Numbered from the stretch's first letter, positions 13,999-25,890 are shown. The stretch is 64,000 nt of DNA from Distichodus sexfasciatus (GCA_032718565.1 JAVGVS010000001.1:1869896-1933895); one strand, 5' to 3'. The notes: generated by a model not told the origin, from the sequence alone. Made by a program: numbers and translations.

Positions 13999-14966
13999 CA
14001 TTACAATGATAAAGATTTTGAATATGAATTAAAAATATAGAAGGTAGTGGAGTGTTACCCTACTGGACAATTACATAATGACAACTCTCTATTACTAGAA
14101 TGATCCATCTTTCTTTCCTTATTTCTTTTACAATTGTCATTTATCAGTTAGAACACCAATTCCCATTTATTTGTAAATTAGCACATATTGGGCCAGTACT
14201 AGTATATCTAAAATTTGGGTACCTCACACCAGTGGACAGCTAGTAAAGGAACAGTAATAAACTGCAGACACATTTTTGATGCAAGCACTGCCTATAGTAT
14301 TAAACCCAGTGTAATTGGCTTTGGAGATCATATGGATAAAGAAACTCAGTTGGTCCAGAACAGAGAATTAAGTCACTATGTAAGAAAGCGGAAAGTTTAA
14401 AAAGGGAATGTACTCATTATCTCATTTGGCCACAAACAGCAAGACTGTTATAACTCTACTTGCATTTATGTAGAAGATGTATTAATGCTTAAATGTGAGC
14501 TTTGACTCATTGGGTAGTTAGAAATACTGTACAATACATTGTGACTGAGCAATGCTTCTGAAATCCTCAGTCGGTAAGTGTGTGAGTCAGACACTTCATT
14601 ATTATCAGTCTTTTCCTTTTTAACCTGATGAGCTGCACGGGACACTCACCCTCTGGACCAAGAGGTCATGGGTTTGAATCCTGCCTTTGGCAGTACCATC
14701 ATTGGGTCCCTGAGCAAGACCCTTTACCCCAAATTGCTCAGGGAGACAACCACGCAAAAATTAGGAAATGTAAGTCGCCTGCTATAAGAGCATTGCCAAA
14801 TGCCATAAATGTAAAATGTAAGTCTCGTTTCAAAGGCAATGTTTTTAAAAGCTACAAACTACATAATAATCAACAAGAGCATGCATAAGGAAACTGACGC
14901 TTTTTTGATGTCATCTTGAGAGGCATTGGTGAAGTTACTCCCAAAAACATTATAATAATCAACCAT
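7444..14966 (-). CDS. dnajb2: DnaJ homolog subfamily B member 2 (HSJ1), spliced
   Basis: Eight coding exons on the minus strand: 14899-14966 (ATG), 13210-13319, 13059-13112, 12856-12966, 12529-12639, 12209-12314, 11749-11819 and 7444-7997 (TAG). They total 1185 nt, an uninterrupted 394-aa frame. The J domain fills the N-terminus, with the HPD motif at residues 32-34 that stimulates Hsp70 ATPase. A G/F-rich linker with FTFRSPDEVFREFFG follows, then VSTSTRIVNGKRITTKK and two ubiquitin-interacting motifs near 213-226 (EDEMALALELSRREQQ) and 278-295 (EDEDLQMALAYSLSEMEAQ). DNAJB2 hands ubiquitinated clients to the proteasome, mainly in neurons. The protein ends SCCVVC, a CAAX-like C-terminus resembling the prenylated long human isoform, though X is Cys. 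A Gln/Pro-rich insert follows the first UIM and the total is longer than human HSJ1. The position between ptprn and tubulins matches human 2q35. Confidence 0.95.
8275..8965. mobile_element. Folded-back Tc1/mariner transposase relics
   Basis: Two degenerate copies of the same Tc1-like transposase 3' half lie head to head inside the last dnajb2 intron. The minus-strand copy (about 8416-8720) reads KVLPWPSQSPDLKILKTLRKD, the WPxxSPDLNPIE region of Tc1 transposases. The plus-strand copy (about 8725-8930) repeats it as GGAATACCTCAAGAGGTGCA and onward, with stops. Flanks also mirror each other (TTTTATTTCCATCATTCAC near 8292 against GTGCATGATGGAAATAAAA near 8942). No complete transposase is present, so this is a dead element. 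Confidence 0.8.
13932..13994. repeat. (AT)n microsatellite
   Basis: Almost pure AT dinucleotide run with one phase break, in dnajb2 intron 1. Confidence 0.95.
14620..14823 (+). repeat. tRNA-derived SINE-like element
   Basis: GGGTTTGAATCCTG at about 14679 resembles a pol III B box. The sequence continues with the motif 'TCCCTGAGCAAGACCCTT', common in fish SINEs, and ends in CATTGCCAAATGCCATAAATG. A second, diverged copy lies at about 60393-60583. It sits in dnajb2 intron 1. Confidence 0.65.
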
Positions 14967-15231
14967 GTCTTCTCCTCTTCACCACACCTACTGCCAAGAA
15001 AGAAAGGAATTAGCTGTTGCCTTAGAATGCACATGGCATGTCAGCTTAACCAAGACTCCATGACATAATTATATTATAATTATGCGGACTGTTCCTGAAC
15101 TCCAGAAATTGTAACACTGGAAGCACTGAGATAAGATAAAATACATGACACAAGGAGTGTATGCATGTTCTTATTTTAATACACATAACTGTGTGAAATA
15201 TTTTAATTTTCTGAGTCACACAAATTGAGCA

Positions 15232-15312
15232 GTACTTGGGGACCATACCTAGGTCATGAGTACCTCAGTGATACCTTCCGGTCACAGGGTGAACACCCTA
15301 ACCGCATGCTAA
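15232..15312 (+). repeat. Truncated copy of a dispersed repeat
   Basis: Matches the 3' part of the repeats at 28262-28490 and 38811-39052: 'acttggggacc', 'tcatgagtacctcagtg' and 'cggtcacagggtgaacaccc' followed by 'taacc'. The family looks SINE-like but I cannot name it. Confidence 0.6.
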
Positions 15313-15938
15313 CAACTGCCCCATTAAAGAGCATGTCATTGTGGTAACTGCTCTTCTGAAGACATTATTGAGGAGGAAATTTTCATTAGCAGTTTATTAA
15401 ATTGGCTGTCTCACCCTGACACCATTGTGTCCACGTAATACTTTTCTAGGAGTCCAGGTCTATCAGTCCCGTTGTATCAAAGAGCAAAAAGCTTGTATCA
15501 TGATACATTTGATTTTGTATCTGGGGTGGTGGTAAATAGCTCTGCAACTAATGCACGCAATAAGTGTCGTATTAGTTTGCCTTAACTTGACATTTACAGG
15601 TTCTGTACTAGAATCCATGCCAAGATGCGCACAATCGCTGATGTGTCAGCGCTGATCAGGATACATCGCGGCAGGCCCCACATGGTCTCCCACCAATGTG
15701 GTCATGTGCCTGTCATAGCTTCAGAGTTGTCTGAAGTCGACACAATGTGGTGTTATTTCGAGCACCAACTTTGCGATATGTTTGGGCCATATGGCCAGTG
15801 ACAGCTGCAGCTCTGCTGTCATCCTATTACATTAGCCTTACGGAGACCAGTTAGCGTTCAGAACCTTTTGTTAAACCCAACAGCCGCTTCAGCAGAACAC
15901 AAGATATACACAATAGGGCGAACGGGAATCTTTACCTT

Positions 15939-16200
15939 TTTTAGAAGTATCCACCAAGGAGGAGTGCTGCCTCCCTACGTCTGCTCTGGAAATAGGAATG
16001 AATTATTTCGCTACAGCTGCCAAAAAGCCGCGCTATGTAAATAGCATGAGAAGGCGGAGCGCCAGTTTTTCCCTACTGGCTTCGCGTCGGCCTGTCGCGC
16101 CTTTATGACTACACCGTGTTATTCTCACGTTTATATCTGTATCTGTGACGCCCTTTTCTCCTCTCAGCAGCACTGCGTCACGAAGCGTCATGAGCCAGAG
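15939..16200 (-). promoter_or_regulatory. dnajb2: Probable dnajb2 promoter and untranslated first exon
   Basis: On the minus strand a GTAAAG donor is possible at 15934-15939, following 'gatacttctaaaaaag', about 1 kb upstream of the ATG exon. The DNA beyond it (16000-16200) is locally richer in GC and CpG than its surroundings. Neither a TATA box nor a defined start can be seen, so this is a weak inference. Confidence 0.35.
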
Positions 16201-16209
16201 CTAAAAAAC

Positions 16210-17305
16210 TAGGGATGCACCGAATCCAGATTTTTGGGGTTCGGCCGAATACCGAATCCACTGTTTAAGATTCGGCCGAATCCGAAACCGAATACCGAAT
16301 CCTACTCCTATCCTTTTTCATTAACAGTAAAACACATTAATGAAGTAAACAAACGTCTGTTAGCAGTGTAGTTTGATTTATTTTATTTTATTTATTTATA
16401 AACTGAAAAAATAAAAAAATAAAAAAATAAAAGAATAAAAAAGAATAAGCAGCAAGCATTATGCTGGTGATGACAAGGGAAAACTATTTTGACAATTACC
16501 TATGCCATCTAAGTTCAAGTCTCAAAACCTGTCAATAAAAGTGCAACAATGCAAAGAAAGTGTTTTTTAAATCAGAATATAAGCTTGGTGACTTAACTGA
16601 AATTAATGTTGCTTGAACATTTACTCAATAGGGCTAAACATGGATAGTAGTTGCTTAGTTTTCGCTTTATAACAGTAGGCTACTTAATAGAACAGTAGCC
16701 AACAAAACGAAAAATATTACGGAAGACTTCGCCACACATCTTCTAACCTTTCTTACATTAAATGAGAGTTTTTCAAAAAAGACAAGACGCTCGGCATTAA
16801 CAGGTGACAGCCGGTTATGAGTGTGGGGAACGGAACATCCCTTAAGCAGTACTGAAAAAGTCTTTCACTGGGCACAGAGGTCGGTGGCGCATTGGTGAGG
16901 TAGATCTTTGCTGTTTTTAAGTGTAGCAGGAAAACGCTGGTTTGTCTTCCAATACAGAGGATCCTCTAAGAGGAATCAAAGGCTCACCGAAAAAAACGCT
17001 TTATCTCCACGTCAGCACCCGATGACTGTTTCAGGCTGTTACGGTACAGATCGTCCCAGCCACTCCAGATTCCTGTACTGCCAAACAAAACTTTTTTTGC
17101 TTATAAGTTCCATTTTCAGATTCTTACAGCCTACTACATTCGAACGGGTCCTATGTAAACACCTTCACGTAATCAACGGCCGTGTGACGTCGTAGAAAAG
17201 TCTAGGTTCGCTTCGTGGAAAATAAATCTAAGTCTGGCCTAAACCGAACCCCGTCAAAGCCTGAGATTCGGCTGAACTGAATCCGAATCCTGACCTGCAT
17301 CCCTA
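16210..17305. mobile_element. hAT-like non-autonomous DNA transposon
   Basis: Ends are TAGGGATGCA... and ...TGCATCCCTA. Subterminal arrays of TTCGGCCGAATACCGAATCC-type sequence occur at the left end and mirrored, degraded versions (GATTCGGCTGAACTGAATCC) at the right. Flanking 8-mers AAAAAACT and AAAAACAT agree at six of eight positions, a decayed target duplication if the ends are AGGGATGC. No transposase ORF is supported inside. Confidence 0.7.
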
Positions 17306-18234
17306 AAAACATAAACACAAAACAGAGAGTTGCCCAGGAACGCAGAAGAGTTATTGCGTCACTGGGGTCTGCCCACTTTAAGACCGCTCTTCACGAGGGG
17401 CAGTGAGAAACTACTTCTAAAAAAACAAGCTTGTTTTATGTTTTTAAGGAATATTTTGGGGTTACGTACGAAACGTTATATAGTAGAACTTATAGTATTA
17501 ATGTGTGTCTTTCATTTACAGCCTCTGTATGTAAACTAAGAACACAAAACTTTGCCAAAACTGTAGCGATATCATTAACATAATATCTCACCTATTTACT
17601 TTTTCAAACTGGGCTATTTGTAAGTAAAAGCTGCAAGAATATGCTACCGAAAGCCATTTAGCCCATGTTGAATATACTACAGGATACTAAATAACATGTA
17701 ATAACTTTTATATTACACATTTAGTTCTTAATTATTTTGATTAAGATAAGTAAGCCATTTCCATTAATGCACACACATTGTGAAGTACGAAATTACTGTA
17801 AGAAATTAATGTACAAATCAATTAAAAATGCATGCTTTTATTGGTCATGCATGCCATGTATGACACATAATATTAAGAGGTTCGGATAATGAATGAATGG
17901 CAGTATGTTTCGTATAATGGTTTGCATTTTAATTCATGTATAAGAAGTGTGTAGTAAGAAATCAGTTATTTTCTTTTCATTTTTCATAGCAATGTTTCTG
18001 CGGCCTAAACGACAGGCACTGTACTTAATTAATATGGCCTGCCTTTTAGAAATTCACTTCAGAGTATTCATTTGTAATTGTTTTTTATTAAATTTTTGGT
18101 ACAAAAACATAACAATTTGTCATGTATTTATCATGAAAACATTCTGGAATGTTTCATCTGAACCAACAAGGTGGCCATTTTAGTGGAACAGATTTGGTAA
18201 TGCAATTCTTTTTTTTTTTCAACCATTTTTCTCT
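17306..18234. other. Unannotated AT-rich spacer
   Basis: Between the hAT element and tubulin copy A'. I see no gene. The part next to 18234 would be the 3' UTR of A'; it bears no resemblance to the 3' flank of tubulin D. Confidence 0.5.
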
Positions 18235-21047
18235 TCAGTATTCTTCTCCTTCTTCATCATCTTCACCCATGCTGTCAGTGCCCACCTCTTCATAATCCTT
18301 CTCCAGAGCTGCCATGTCCTCTCTGGCCTCTGAGAATTCTCCCTCCTCCATGCCCTCTCCCACATACCAGTGCACAAAGGCTCTCTCTTGGCGACATCAG
18401 GTCAAACTTAGGTCTAGGATGGCCCAGGCCTCAGCAATGGCTGTGGTGTTGCCTGCAGTGCACACGTTTGCACCTGGCCAGAAGTCTCCTCCAGGAACCA
18501 CAGTAGGGGGCTGGTAGTTGATGCCCACCTTGAAGCCTGTAGGACACCAGTCCACAAACTGAATGGTTCTTTTGGTCTTGATTGAGGCTATGGCTGAGTT
18601 GACATCTTTGGGCACCACATCTCCACGATAGAGGAGGCAGCACGCCATGTATTTACCATGACGAGGGTCACACTTCACCATCTGATTGGAGGGCTCAAAG
18701 CAGGCATTGGTGATGTCAGCAACAGAAAGCTGCTCATGGTAGGCTTTCTCCGCAGAGATAACAGGTGCATAGGTGGCCAGAGGAAAGTGGATACGAGGGT
18801 AAGGCACCAAGTTGGGTTTGAACCTGGCCAGATCCACATTCAAAGCGCCATCAAATCTGAGAGAGAGGCGTGATGGAGTGACACCATTTGGCCAATGAGC
18901 CTGCTGAGGCTGGTGCAAGTGGGACGCCCACGTCCAGATTCTTCCTACAGATGTCATAGATGGCTCCTATTGTTCACCATGAAGGCACACCCAAGAGTGC
19001 TCCAGGGTGGTGTGAGTGGTGAGGATGGAGTTGTAGGGCTCCACCACTGCTGTGGACACCTGAGGAGCTGGGTAGATGGCAAACTCAAGCTTGGACTTCT
19101 TGCCGTAGTCAACAGAGAGGCGTTCCATCAGCAGAGAGGTGAAGCCTGATCCAGTTCCTCCACCAAAGCTGTGGAAAATCAGAAATCCTGAAGGCCAGTG
19201 CAATTGACAGCCTGTAGTTAAGAAATACAGAATTTATTCCTCAAGGTAATTTTAAACAAACTTATAATTTGATACTGCTAGGATTATATTTCATTTTATA
19301 AACTGTTAATATAAAATTTCAGTATTCACTATGAATTCTAATACTTGACATTACAGTAAGACATGCTTAAAAGTATTTTTTAAAAATGTAAAACGTCACC
19401 AGTTTGCGTGTCCTGTCCAGCACCAGGTCAATGATCTCCTTCCCAACAGTGTAGTGCCCACGAGCATAGTTATTAGCAGCATCCTCTTTGCCAGTGATGA
19501 GCTGCTCAGGATGGAAGAGTTGGCGATAAGTGCCTGTACGAACCTCATCTGTTTATGAAAATTGCAGATTTAGTTTCAACCAGCTCACCACAGGGACACA
19601 TTATGGCAATTTAAATTGAAAAATATTAATTTAAACATTTGGCAAGTGCCTCTTACCAATCACACAGTGGGTCTAAGATCTACAAAGATGGCACGTGGCA
19701 CATGTTTTCCTGCTCCTGTTTCACTGAAGAAGGTGTTAAAAGAATCATCTCCTCCCCCAATAGTTTTATCACTGGGCATCTGCCCATCTGGTTGAATTCC
19801 ATGTTCCAGACAGTAAAGCTCCCCAGCATGCATTTCCCATTTGGGCACCAGCTAGGCCAACATGCATAGAGATACACTCGCGCTGCAAAAGCACAAAACA
19901 AAATAATGAAAAATGTGTTTACATAGTTAACATAAATCTTTATATTCTTAATATTGTATATTAATAGTGAATGCATTATGTGCTCCTTTGGATTATGGTG
20001 ACCTTCAGTTTCAAATACCAGAGCTGTTGTAAATAGTGTACTACAGTACAAACATATACAGCTCACTTTGAGTTCAGCATTGAACAAAGTCATTTTAATA
20101 TTTTGTATCCTTGGTTAAGGAATTTTAAAACAGGAATTACTGTGGCATTTTTTGTCATGGGAGATGTCAGGTGAACTTATGTTCACCAACTATAACAAAG
20201 TTGCCATCTTTTTCCAACTCTCTTATCTACCTGTTAGTGAACAGTCATCCTTTTGTCTTACTGTACATTTGCATGTGCATGTCATGCTTGAGCCAGCTCA
20301 TAGACATTAGCCTATGAGTTGGAGAGGAAACTGCTTACTCCCTAGAGGCCAGCTCTCACCCACCTCCCCCTGTCCCATACAGCCACACACCTCCTTTTGT
20401 CTAACTAGCAGAGATATCTCACCCAGCCTGCCTTCTAAAAACAGACATATTCATTATTCCTTCTGGTATGAAGTCTCTCTAGTGTCCTCCAGTTATGATC
20501 CATTCAGTACCAGGTGCCTCTCTGTGCCTTAAAGACACATGAATGCATGAATTATCTTTTGAATTAAGACACTGCTCTCACAGAAGTCCCCTTTGTTACT
20601 GAGGTATTATGAGAGGCTTAACCAACTATTTCCTTAATTTTTACAGAATCACATGAAACAGAGTTGTCAAGCTAGAAATGAGAGGTGAGCACTGTAACTT
20701 CCAGCAGAAAATTTCATCAGTATTTGGAATTTGGCTTTGAAGGCCTCGACCACATTCTCTTTATTAGGAGCGTCAGGCTCTTTCTGACCTAGAGCTGACA
20801 CTGTCCAAATATTTCCAGTTTTATGGACTATAACATTAAATTATATTTTTTCTTGCTTGGCATAGGTTTAACAGTATATGGTGAAACAACAGAAACCTTA
20901 TACAAGTTTGCATCATAGCCACTTGTACTTCTTTGTCTTACATTAATCTAACAATGCAGCTCTAAATCACATACATTTAAGGAACTGTAAGCCATTTATT
21001 ACTTTTAAATGTTAGAAATGTTAAAAAAACAAACTTTATCTCACCAT
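18235..21047 (-). pseudogene. Alpha-tubulin copy A', broken (mirror of gene D)
   Basis: The four-exon vertebrate alpha-tubulin structure is preserved: ATG-only coding exon 1 at 21045-21047, exon 2 at 19657-19882, exon 3 at 19400-19548 and exon 4 at 18235-19211. Exon 3 is identical to that of gene D over all 149 bases. Exon 2 is 226 bp instead of 223, with at least two insertions (a fourth G after GCATGCTGG, and GTGTG for GTG near its end). Exon 4 has a 1-base loss near its start that yields TGA, then further indels and a TAG after VNNxx at about 18973. The decoded C-terminus would be DSMGEDDEEGEEY, unlike D (DSFEEDEEFEE). It cannot encode full-length tubulin as written; either a decayed duplicate or a poorly polished assembly copy. 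Confidence 0.85.
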
Positions 21048-21127
21048 CTTGACAGATTTTCCTTCGGGCCGACTTGAGGGTTCGGAAAGAGAAGACAGTT
21101 GTGGAAAAGAGAAAGAGAGGTGGGGTT

Positions 21128-21133
21128 CTTATA
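21128..21133 (-). promoter_or_regulatory. TATA-like box of copy A'
   Basis: CTTATA on the plus strand (TATAAG on the gene strand), about 85 bp upstream of the A' start codon. It is the exact mirror of the element at 33429-33434 before gene D, so the promoter was duplicated with the gene. Confidence 0.6.
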
Positions 21134-21615
21134 CTGAGGGAGGAGGCGGAAGGAGGGAGGAAGCAGGGAAGCAGGATCGCCTGTTGGTGCGATGGAGACA
21201 GTTATGCAACAAGGACAGCCTCCTAACTGAGGCAGAAACTCTCTCCCCAGAGACTTGGAGCTGTATGAAAAACCATCTGAAACATTTATCTGTGTGCTCT
21301 AAACTACTTAATTTCCTTTTAGCACACACAAGTCCCAAAAATAAAAAAAAACAAAGAAAAATAAATGGTATGATTCCTAGCTTTATGGTGGGTGGCGCAG
21401 GTCTTGTTATCATGTTTATCATTTTAGCATGCATTTGCATTAAAACATCTGCTCCATATGCAAAACGAATTTAACACTGAAACAGCATATTTAATAACAT
21501 TCAATAAGTTATTACTGTAAGCAGCAACAGCTCAGTTAATGGAATCACACACGCATATTTGTTTTCAAATTATTTTAAATGAAAATGAATGACAGTCATG
21601 AAGACATAGAGTACT

Positions 21616-21621
21616 TTTATT
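21616..21621 (-). terminator. Poly(A) signal of tubulin copy B'
   Basis: TTTATT (AATAAA on the gene strand), about 270 bp downstream of the B' stop. It mirrors the AATAAA at 32943-32948 after gene C. Confidence 0.6.
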
Positions 21622-21891
21622 TCTTAAATGCTCATGAATTACTACAAACTGTTTTTAATTGGATAAACATTCAGTGGGAAGGGAATGTCAGTAATAATAT
21701 TCACGTAAAAGCAGTAAAAACAAAGTAAAGGGCAAAATTATTCTACTATGTTAAGCCGTCTTCATTTTGCTCATAGTTGCCTTTCTTTTATATTTAAATC
21801 ATAAATAATGTCTGTTTGTAGTCAATACAATGTACAATGCTCCACATCATTCATCACACTTCTTAAAATAGTGTCTTCCTAAAAGATATGT

Positions 21892-24111
21892 TTAGAATTC
21901 AACTCCATCTTCATCATCTTCCCCCATGCTGTCAGTGCCCACCTCTTCATAATCCTTCTCCAGAGCTGCCATGTCCTCTCTGGCCTCTGAGAATTCTCCC
22001 TCCTCCATGCCCTCTCCCACATACCAGTGCACAAAGGCTCTCTTGGCGTACATCAGGTCAAACTTGTGGTCTAGACGGGCCCAGGCCTCAGCAATGGCTG
22101 TGGTGTTGCTCAGCATGCACACGGCTCTTTGCACCTTGGCCAGGTCTCCTCCAGGAACCACAGTAGGGGGCTGGTAGTTGATGCCCACCTTGAAGCCTGT
22201 AGGACACCAGTCCACAAACTGAATGGTTCTTTTTGGTCTTGATTGCTATTGCTAAGTTGACATCTTTGGGCACCACATCTCCACGATAGAGGAGGCAGCA
22301 CGCCATGTATTTACCATGACGAGGGTCACACTTCACCATCTGATTGCAGGGCTCAAAGCAGGCATTGATGATCTCAGTGAACAGAAAGCTGCTCGTGGTA
22401 AGCTTTTCTCAGCAGAGATAACAGGAGCATAGGTGGCCAGAGGGAAGTGGATACGAGGGTAAGGCACCAAGTTGGTTTGGAACTCAGTCAAATCCACATT
22501 CAAAGCGCCATCAAATCTGAGAGAGGCGGTGATGGAGGACACTATTTGGCCAATGAGTCTGTTGAGGTTGGTGTAAGTGGGACGCTCAATGTCCAGATTC
22601 TTCCTACAGATGTCATAGATGGCCTCATTGTCCACCATGAAGGCACAATCTGAGTGCTCCAGGGTGGTGTGGGTGGTGAGGATGGAGTTGTAGGGCTCCA
22701 CCACTGCAGTGGACACTTGAGGAGCTGGGTAGATGGCAAACTCAAGCTTGGACTTCTTGCCGTAGTCAACAGAGAGGCGTTCCATCAACAGAGAGGTGAA
22801 GCCTGATCCAGTACCTCCACCAAAGCTGTGGAACACCAGGAAGCCTTGGAGCCCAGTGCACTGATCAGTCTGTGCCATTAAAATGGTAAAGGGGACAGAA
22901 AGCATTCATGTCATTAGCATGTATAACACATATTTCCAGTTGTCTTTAAGATTTTATTTATGAATTATGAGTTAAAACACATGGATGGTTGCCAACTGAA
23001 GAGACACAAAAGTACAGGAAAGGGTTAAAGAGATTTTTTTTAACGAATGCTTCTCACAAAATAAGTTGACAATTAATGAGAGTCAGCAGTCCATTTGTTT
23101 TCATTGCTTTTTTCATTATCATTCCTGTGTCCATATTTTTTTAAGCAGAGGCATGAAGGTAAAACTACACTGATAAAATGATTTGTCTTTAAGATTCCCA
23201 GGCTTGTTTGCCCTATTTAAAGGTAAAAGCGTCAGAAGTAATGAATGATGGCAATGCTAGTCAAGATAAATCTCAGGACAAATGTGTTCAATAATAGATG
23301 AGTCATTTACTTTCATACCAGTTTGCGTATGCGGTCAAGGACTGAATCGATGACCTCCTTTCCAATGGTGTAATGTCCTCGAGCATAATTATTAGCAGCA
23401 TCTTCTTTGCCCGTGATGAGTTGCTCAGGGTGGAAGAGCTGGCGATAAGTGCCTGTGCGTACTTCATCTGTTTTTGAAACAAGAAGTAAAAATTAAGATA
23501 TAGTTTTTGTTGTTCTACAGAATCTCCTTTTAACTGCACTTCAAAAACCTTTGTATTTTGGTGTATGCAGTGTTTTACATAATTTGAACACATATTAGAT
23601 ATTCAATATTTATTTTATGTTCATCTATATATTTTTTATTTCAGTGCTATTAATATATATATTATTCAGTATTTACTATTAAAATATTACAAATGCAAAA
23701 AATTATTTGATAGTTGTCTTGGATCAAACCATGTTTAAACCCATACCAATCACTGTAGGCTCCAGATCTACAAATATGGCTCGTGGCACGTGCTTCCCCG
23801 ATCCTGTCTCGCTGAAGAATGTGTTGAAAGAATCATCACCTCTCTGGTCACTTGGCATCTGCCCATCTGGTTGGATACCATGTTCTAGACAGTAAAGCTC
23901 CCAGCACGCATTGCCAATCTGTGCCCCAGCTTGGCCAACATGGACAGAAATGCACTCACGCTGCAAATAAAAATGTGTCAAACAGTATTGGGGAAAAAAT
24001 GAACATACTAAATTAAGTATAGTTTGTCATCAATTTATCATCTTCATTCTTTTTTACTCCAACATCCTTAAATTTTTTCATCAGTCTAAGTGTTTGAAGC
24101 CAACTTACCAT
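21892..24111 (-). pseudogene. Alpha-tubulin copy B', frameshifted (mirror of gene C)
   Basis: Exons: ATG at 24109-24111, 23747-23960, 23319-23467 and 21892-22869 (TAA), all with GT-AG borders. Exons 2 and 3 are open. Exon 2 lacks 9 bases in frame, changing the acetylation loop from SDKTIGGGDD to SDQRGDD, so Lys40 is replaced by Gln. Exon 4 opens well (TDQCTGLQGFLVFHSF, GGGTGSG), but a 1-base insertion after ISAEK (about 22410), a second about 35 bases on and a third near KTK (about 22230) throw it out of frame and meet a stop near 22333. The frame is restored at VDWCPTG and continues to GEDDEDGVEF, the same tail as gene C. Three single-base insertions plus one codon loss sum to zero, so these could be sequencing errors. 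As written the gene is broken. Confidence 0.8.
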
Positions 24112-24188
24112 ATTGTATATTCTCTTCTAGCCGATGTCAAATGTTCGGTAAGAGGATCCAAATGTCCATGACTCTGGAGCCCTGCAAA

Positions 24189-24195
24189 TTTATAT
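24189..24195 (-). promoter_or_regulatory. TATA-like box of copy B'
   Basis: TTTATAT on the plus strand (ATATAAA on the gene strand), about 80 bp before the B' ATG at 24109-24111, similar to the spacing in genes C and D. Confidence 0.5.
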
Positions 24196-25837
24196 CCAGC
24201 TTTCTGCTTTGTGTGTAATAAGAGAACACTGACAAGCTGATACCATCTTTTAGGAAAAGAAGAGAACAAGAACAAAAGAGGGAAAGGAGGTTAGCACCTC
24301 CCATACTCAGAGGAATGGTTTATTGTTAAGAAGTGTAACACTGAATAGATTAACTTACATTTTAATGGCCAACATCTGTATAAAAAAAACCAAAGTTCTA
24401 AAGGCTTTATAAATCACAAACCTATAGACTACACACCGCTTAAAACTACAAAATATCTGTCATCTGCATAAGAAGCAAATTCTTTAATCTAGAACTTTTT
24501 GGTTTAGAGTGCTAACTGTATATAGGAATCACTTTAAAGAATTAAACATGCCCTCTTTTAATGCAAAGGGAAGAAGGTAATGGAATACTCCCTGAAGAGA
24601 ACAATGAATGGGGTTTTGTTGTTGGTTATTGAAAAGTTGTAATATAATAACCATTCAGATGGACTTATAAGGCACATACCGGCAAGAAAAATGACCAAAG
24701 CTTAAATCTATCTTTTGTGCAACATCCTGAGCATTTGCATAAAATTTAGTTCACATCCTCTGTCCTGTAAACTAATACCATTTCCTCCAGAAATCGCCAT
24801 GATATTTAAACTGATAATATATTCATGCGCCTTGAAAACAAATGACTGGTAATTACTGTTTATCTCTATTTAAAATGGTTAACCTTACATTATTTGGAAA
24901 CAAACAACAAGCTAATTGACCTGTAACCTCTAAAATATTAATAAACATATATTAACAGTATTATCAGATGCTATAATACAGTATTACCAGTTATATGCAT
25001 AAAGAATATTTATTCATACAAGAATATTTGTAAAAACAATATATTATTACTGGCAATAATTGCTTGAAGCATTTCTGATACTTGTTTATTGTCTTCTGCC
25101 AGTTTGCTCTTGGCCTGTCCTCACCTTATTCATCTCTCCTAATAAGTCATATTTATAACAGATATTTGATAGTGTAGACAATGTACATCTTATCTTTCGC
25201 TCCTTTGGGGTTTTATCATTATTCAGTGAGCTCAATGGAGTTGTTCCAGCCATGAGTCATTCGCTTTGTTCCATACCAGTTAATGATATTCTGCATCATA
25301 ATATACTATTTTCAGTCTCACATGGACCTGAATATATTCTACTGAACACTATAGTGATGTATTTAGAACAGAATATTGCACAGGGTATTTTTGTACTATT
25401 AGAGCTCCAAAATGTACATTCGTTTATAGACAGGATCAATAAGAGTTTAATATTTAGTTTTTGTGTTGCATCAACAGAGAACACGTACACTGCAATTTTG
25501 TAATCATTTTGTTTCATCTGGGCCAGACACTCAGCATTCAGACATTAGCAAACAAGTTTCAGTGGTGCTATTCCTTTGTATTTTCCAGTGAAACAGGTTT
25601 GCTTCAGTAGCATCAGTTCAATTAAATTCTGTTCAAATACATTTTCAAAGAGAACTTTTAAAAAGGCAGCTTTAAATAATCTCTTTTCACATTCCTATCT
25701 GTGGTGCCGGCGATAGACGCCACCCCTGAGATGATACAAAAAAGACAGTTTGCAAAGAGTCAGTACTTCAAAGAGTGTCATATTCTCTGTTTCTGCATCA
25801 TGTGGTGAAGTTAGAATCAAATAATTTGCATTTACCA

Positions 25838-25890
25838 TTACAGCATTTAGCAGACGCTCTTATCCAGTGCGACTTACAACAGTGCTTTGT
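25838..25890 (+). repeat. Fragment of a dispersed teleost repeat
   Basis: Contains 'attacagcatttagcagac' followed by 'gctcttatccagtgcgactt', a motif I recognise as very common in fish genomes. No ends visible. Confidence 0.5.

Larger units (their letters stand above)
18290..22869 (-). repeat. Left arm of a large inverted duplication
   Basis: Runs in mirror image to 31695-36285, covering A' exons and introns, the A' promoter, the spacer and B' exon 4. Inner homology stops at the exon 4 acceptor of B' (intron sequences before it differ from C). Outer homology stops inside the last ~50 bp of exon 4 of A'. Non-coding parts such as 20560-20700 and 21480-21890 match the other arm almost base for base, with scattered small indels. 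Confidence 0.9.

Noticed and set aside
19680..20093. Long ORFs over tubulin exon 2 and intron 1 (also 34470-34793)
   Set aside because: They run from the intron into the exon in a wrong frame and are duplicated with the arms.
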